NCBI GenBank assembly: GCA_900544575.1
Contig: UQVO01000002.1
Location: forward strand, 62,001 to 126,000
Reading direction: 5' to 3'
Length of the DNA: 64,000 bases
From: an uncultured Eubacteriales bacterium
GTDB taxonomy: Bacteria > Bacillota > Clostridia > Christensenellales > CAG-917
The notes below the pieces were generated by a model, which did no database searches, had not been told where the DNA came from, and worked only from the letters and a program-made list of their open reading frames with translations. Shown piece by piece: positions 60,209 to 64,000 of the stretch. Each line of letters starts with the position of its first letter. Positions within the stretch are counted from its first letter, which is position 1. The translations under genes and the position numbers were made by a program.

Positions 60209-62385
60209 TCCACTTCCTCCAAGGTGACGAGACGCGACTCGAATTCGCCGAGCACGTCGGACAGATTGACGCCGACTTTCATGTAATAATCCCCGCTGTA
60301 CACCTTATTGTCCAGGCTGTTGACGTAATTTGCCCAGGGGTTCAATCCGCGCAGCCTGACGAACCTCCGCGCACGCGGCTTTTTCAGCAGATTTACGAAA
60401 AGGAAGAGCGCCTTCGACTTCTGCTTGTCGACCATATCGATTGCAAACGCCTTGCCGTCGAAAGGAGATATCAGCCTGTACAAATCGCCGTCCAGAACAA
60501 CGTCGTCGTGGAACTTTTTGTAGATTGCGGTCACGGCGTTCACTTCCGCCACTTCCTCCGCACTCATTTTGCGCGGGTCGAGCTCGAAGCCGTAGGACCC
60601 GAAGAGTGCGATTTCCGCCTTTGTGCGGTAGCAGGTGACGGGATTGTCGTTGATATGCGCCCCCATCACGCAAGGCGGATACGCGAACGATGTGCCGTAC
60701 TGTATAAACAGCCTTTGGACGGGGTCGTTTTCGTCGCTGGTCCATATTTCCGGAAAATAAAACAGCGTACCCAGGTCAAACCTGCCTCCCCCGCTCGCGC
60801 ATCCCTGGAAATGGATATCCGGAAAACGCTTCGTCAGCATATCGGCAAGTCGGTAATAGCCGAGAGTGTTGCGGTAATAAAACTCATCCTGATGTGCCGG
60901 GTCAAGGCTCGGAGAAAAATAGTCCTCCAACGTGCGGTTGTGGTCCCATTTCACATAATCGATTTCGTATTTTCCCAGCACTTCTTCAAGCTGTGCGTAG
61001 ACCGCGTCCACGACTTCGGGATTGGCAAAATCCAGCATCACCTGGTGTCTGGAAAGCCACGGGTCGGAAGCGACGTCCACCGCAGCGTATTCGGGATGGG
61101 CGCGCAGCAGGTCGGAGTCGAAATTCGCCATCTCCGGTTCTATCCATATCCCGAATTTCATTCCGTTTTTGCGGCACTCCTCCGCCACCCTTGCAATGTC
61201 TATCTTCTTTTCGTTCACGTGCCAGTCGCCGAGCGAACGGAAATCGTCGTCACGCTTTCCGAACCATCCGTCGTCAAGCACGAACAGTTCGACCCCAGTT
61301 TTCTTTGCCGCCGCGATGAGAGCAAGCGTCTTTTCCGTGTCGAAGTCCATATAGCAGCCTTCCCACGAATTGAGAAGCACGGAACGGTATGCCGCGGGAT
61401 TGTTGTCTTTTATGATATTGCGGCGGATGAGGTCGTGCATCTGACGGCTTATGCCCTCGAAGCCGCGTCCGCTGTACATTATCAGCCCTTCCGGAAAGCG
61501 GAAGGTTTCACCCGCCTTCACTTCGTACCCGAAATGCGTGTCGTCTATGCCCATAGTCAGACGCGTGACGCCGACTTTGCTTACGTTTGCTTCGCTTTTG
61601 AAAGAACCGGAATAAAGGAAGGATACGGCATACACTTCGCCGTTCGTTTCGGTCGCCTCTTTGTCTGCAAGCATGACGAACGGATTGTGCTCGTGCGAAC
61701 TTCTGCCCGAAGATGCCGCAACGACTTTCGTCCCCTCCGTGAGCGCCTCTCTGCGGAATTGCCGCTCGAAAAGCCACTCGCCGGGGAAATGAATTATGTC
61801 GTAGTCCGCCCGCGGAAAATCCTGGGTTACGCTCATGGCACGTTCCAGCCGAAGCGCCTTTTCCGTCTTGTTGACGAATTCGGTGTTGCGGATGACTGCG
61901 TTGTATTCGGGCATTACGGAAAGAGAAAGCACCACCTCGACGTCTTTTGTGAAATCGCACATTATGATTTCAAGAGTTTCCGCTTCGTTTTCGCTGTCAC
62001 GCACGAAAGGCATCTCCTCAGACGAGGGTTTTCCGCGGTATATGCGGTGCGAAACGTAACGGAAATCCAGCTTGTTGTTGCGCGCGCCGTTTATGTCCGC
62101 AGCCGACGGACGCACGTCTGCCGCACGGCTGGACGGAAACACCATCGGTGACGCGTTGAGATAAAGGTCCCGATACTCCTTTTCCTTTCCGTCCGTATGA
62201 CAGTAATAATGCGAAAACCAATCGTGTCCGCCGATAGGATTAATCTGCTCGACGTCAATGTCCTCCACATACGCGCCGAAATACGGATTGAGAAGCATTC
62301 CGCTGGGGTGTATCTGCACGTAATAAGAGAAGCGCCCGTTGGTCAAATGGAACAAATTTCTCCCTGCCAAAAATACAACTGACAT
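60205..62385 (-). CDS. Alpha-galactosidase, GH36
   Basis: A 726-residue enzyme with an N-terminal beta-supersandwich and a (beta/alpha)8 domain. The catalytic nucleophile is Asp481 in YVKWDHNR, and the acid/base is Asp551 in WTSDEND. CASGGGRFDLG (529-539) and FVLDDGWFGKRDDD bind substrate. It has no signal peptide. It hydrolyses alpha-1,6-galactosides such as raffinose or melibiose and galactomannan fragments. It lies in an operon with GH43, SASA esterase and the BIG2 protein. Confidence 0.95.
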   Translation of the reverse strand: MSVVFLAGRNLFHLTNGRFSYYVQIHPSGMLLNPYFGAYVEDIDVEQINPIGGHDWFSHYYCHTDGKEKEYRDLYLNASPMVFPSSRAADVRPSAADINGARNNKLDFRYVSHRIYRGKPSSEEMPFVRDSENEAETLEIIMCDFTKDVEVVLSLSVMPEYNAVIRNTEFVNKTEKALRLERAMSVTQDFPRADYDIIHFPGEWLFERQFRREALTEGTKVVAASSGRSSHEHNPFVMLADKEATETNGEVYAVSFLYSGSFKSEANVSKVGVTRLTMGIDDTHFGYEVKAGETFRFPEGLIMYSGRGFEGISRQMHDLIRRNIIKDNNPAAYRSVLLNSWEGCYMDFDTEKTLALIAAAKKTGVELFVLDDGWFGKRDDDFRSLGDWHVNEKKIDIARVAEECRKNGMKFGIWIEPEMANFDSDLLRAHPEYAAVDVASDPWLSRHQVMLDFANPEVVDAVYAQLEEVLGKYEIDYVKWDHNRTLEDYFSPSLDPAHQDEFYYRNTLGYYRLADMLTKRFPDIHFQGCASGGGRFDLGTLFYFPEIWTSDENDPVQRLFIQYGTSFAYPPCVMGAHINDNPVTCYRTKAEIALFGSYGFELDPRKMSAEEVAEVNAVTAIYKKFHDDVVLDGDLYRLISPFDGKAFAIDMVDKQKSKALFLFVNLLKKPRARRFVRLRGLNPWANYVNSLDNKVYSGDYYMKVGVNLSDVLGEFESRLVTLEEVE

Positions 62386-62408
62386 ATAATCCTTTTACCC
62401 TTCCCTGA

Positions 62409-62437
62409 TTTCGGGGAGGAAAGGTTCCTCCCCGAAA
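62409..62437 (-). promoter_or_regulatory. Strong intercistronic hairpin
   Basis: Perfect 13-bp stem TTTCGGGGAGGAA / TTCCTCCCCGAAA with a 3-nt loop, between the BIG2 protein and the alpha-galactosidase genes. No T-tract follows, so mRNA processing or partial termination is more likely than full termination. Confidence 0.6.
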
Positions 62438-62477
62438 CTCGTGTTTTAATGTGTTGTTTTGATAAATAAACCGCTTG

Positions 62478-64000
62478 TTATGCAATCACAAGATTGCTGA
62501 TTGTGCAATCGAGTCCGTCACTCATAAAGCTGAGGTATGACCTGCCCGTATAACCGTCATTGTTCCAGTTCCATGTACCTTCGAACAGAACATTGCCTTC
62601 GGAATCCTCGACTTTGAGAGAATTGTCCTGTCCCGTGGGCGTCATAAAACGAACGACCGTAATACGATAAGTTTCGCCGACCTCCAACCTTGCGGCAGAA
62701 CCGTCAACCGAATATTCCTTTCTGTCGCCTGCGGGCATATCGCCGTTGGAATTCCATCCTGCCCAACCTGCAACCGTCTGACCTATTAACAGCGACCTTG
62801 CCTCCGCAAACGTTTCGTCATATCTGTTCATCGTTACAGAAAGCACGGCGCCGGGTTCTATCGGATACTCGTCGATAGTCAAATCGAAGGTGATTGTGGC
62901 GTCCTCGTCGGCAGGCAGCAACACTTTCGCGCCGATGCTCTTTGCCGCGTGGTCTTTGGGATTTGCAGGCGCCGAACCGTCGGCTGCGCCCGTAAACTTG
63001 ATTGTGCCGTCATCGCCGATGACTACTTTGTCGGAAGTTGCATAGAAATCGGAATCGTCCGCTTCCGCAAGATACGCTTCGACGCCTTCCTGCCCGTAAG
63101 TCACTGCCATCGCGCTGAATTCCGCGGTGCAGCTGCCGAGGTTGAGCACGGGAAGAGTGTTCACGTCGGTAAACCCGTCGATTCCGTTTTCGTAGTAATA
63201 GAGTTCGTCGTTGATGAACGCATAGAATTCGTTGCCTGCTCGCACGGTGGTCAGCTTGACGTTTGCGAAATCGATTGCGCCGAGATTATGCTGATTCCAG
63301 ACCTGTGAGCGGTCGGTGACATTGCCCCATTCCACGTTGCCCTCAGCGTCGATGACCATTGTGACGGTCTTGCGCGCGTTGAAATCGGGCCCCGGAGAGA
63401 GCATCAGGCCGTAATACTTCTCGCCGTTGTAGTGAGAAATTCCGATTCTGGACCAGGTATCGGTACCGGCAGGCTCGGTCAAAACAACGGTTGCGCTTGC
63501 AACGTAATACTGCGAGGCCTCGCCGTTGAACACGGCAAACGAATTCTGGTTGCCGCTAATCACCGCATCGTCCTGATAAAGCCCGCTCATATCGAACTTG
63601 TCAGCATTGATTGCGGTGTTGATGACGGTGTCTTTGACCGTGACGGTGATGCTGTCGGTGGCATTGCCGCAGGCAGCGGTTATGACTGCGGTGCCCGCGC
63701 CGACGCCCGTCACCACACCGTCCGCATTTACGGTTGCGACGTCCTCATCAGAAGACGACCACTCTATCGTCGCATCCGCGGGATTGCGGGACGCCGTGAG
63801 TTGTACGGTTTTTGTGATATACACGACGGCATTCGTATCGTCGCTTATGTCCACCGTGTATGCTCTGACCGTAATTTCGATGCTGTCCTTCACTTCGCTG
63901 CCGACGCTGACGCTAATCGTCGCGGTGCCCGCGCTGACGCCTGTCACAAGCCCGTTTTCGGAGACCGTAGCGACCGCCGTGTCGGAAGACGCCCAAACCA
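62478..64000 (-). CDS. BIG2-repeat surface protein, C-terminal part
   Basis: Partial gene: the frame is open to the window edge, so the N-terminus is missing; about 507 residues are visible. Three BIG2 (Ig-like) repeats are seen, with patterns WASSDTAVATVSENGLVTG, then a short one, then WSSSDEDVATVNADGVVTGV. A concanavalin-like carbohydrate-binding region (SRIGISHYNGEKYYGLML) and a second beta-rich domain follow. No sortase or anchor motif is at the C-terminus. It is probably a secreted glycan-binding or glycosidase protein acting before the intracellular GH36 and GH43 enzymes. Confidence 0.88.
   Translation of the reverse strand, partial: VWASSDTAVATVSENGLVTGVSAGTATISVSVGSEVKDSIEITVRAYTVDISDDTNAVVYITKTVQLTASRNPADATIEWSSSDEDVATVNADGVVTGVGAGTAVITAACGNATDSITVTVKDTVINTAINADKFDMSGLYQDDAVISGNQNSFAVFNGEASQYYVASATVVLTEPAGTDTWSRIGISHYNGEKYYGLMLSPGPDFNARKTVTMVIDAEGNVEWGNVTDRSQVWNQHNLGAIDFANVKLTTVRAGNEFYAFINDELYYYENGIDGFTDVNTLPVLNLGSCTAEFSAMAVTYGQEGVEAYLAEADDSDFYATSDKVVIGDDGTIKFTGAADGSAPANPKDHAAKSIGAKVLLPADEDATITFDLTIDEYPIEPGAVLSVTMNRYDETFAEARSLLIGQTVAGWAGWNSNGDMPAGDRKEYSVDGSAARLEVGETYRITVVRFMTPTGQDNSLKVEDSEGNVLFEGTWNWNNDGYTGRSYLSFMSDGLDCTISNLVIA

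Noticed and set aside
60115..62151. 678-codon plus-strand open frame opposite alpha-galactosidase
   Set aside because: Antisense to a gene with intact catalytic motifs; it reflects codon bias rather than a second gene.
1..64000. CRISPR array, insertion sequence or prophage
   Set aside because: No regularly spaced repeats, transposase, integrase or phage structural genes were seen anywhere in the window.

Overview
The window is 64 kb of a fairly GC-rich Bacillota genome, most likely an anaerobic, gut-type Clostridia. Evidence for this is the MEP isoprenoid pathway, zinc-type ribosomal proteins, consensus sigma-A promoters with Shine-Dalgarno starts, the Firmicutes gene orders, and accessory genes for plant-type sugars. 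Almost everything reads on the minus strand. The plus-strand exceptions are rpmB (23074), an Ala/Lys-rich DUF1508 protein (38734), an acyltransferase (52340) and tRNA-Ser (53834).

Region 1-8.5 kb: rpsB-tsf, pyrH, then frr-uppS-cdsA-dxr-rseP and the 5' part of ispG, covering translation, UMP kinase, lipid precursors and the MEP pathway. Region 8.1-12.6 kb: a two-gene ABC exporter in an apparent operon with ruvX and a DUF1292 gene, then an unrecognised 466-residue membrane-anchored protein. Region 12.8-18.8 kb: RNase P RNA, then a minus-strand operon reading OLE RNA - OapA-like membrane protein - tlyA - nadK - argR - recN. The roughly 580-nt RNA has a consensus promoter, matching terminal stem strands and internal hairpins. 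It sits directly before a four-helix membrane protein in the neighbourhood known for OLE RNA. This is the most interesting item in the window.

Region 18.9-38.5 kb: recG-fakA-yloU, divergent rpmB, then the housekeeping run yicC-gmk-rpoZ-coaBC-priA-def-fmt-rsmB-rlmN-rsgA-rpe. It lacks the PrpC/PrkC phosphatase-kinase pair and RemA that often lie in this cluster. After that come uvrD/pcrA-ligA-thioesterase.

Region 40.5-52.1 kb: a LacI-family regulator and a roughly 10-kb catabolic operon: TIM-barrel isomerase, Gfo/Idh oxidoreductase, ribose/xylose-type ABC importer, xylA, xylB and a YczE-like membrane protein. Two matching palindromes lie at the operon promoter, one on the predicted start point and one 79 bp downstream. 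Region 52.3-58.3 kb: an acyltransferase-3 membrane protein, tRNA-Ser(GGA), and hypB - 960-residue Fe-S flavoprotein - hypA under a perfect consensus promoter, with no hydrogenase in view. Region 58.4-64 kb: a glycan-degradation operon: a BIG2-repeat surface protein (truncated by the window), GH36 alpha-galactosidase, GH43-like enzyme and a SASA-type esterase lipoprotein.
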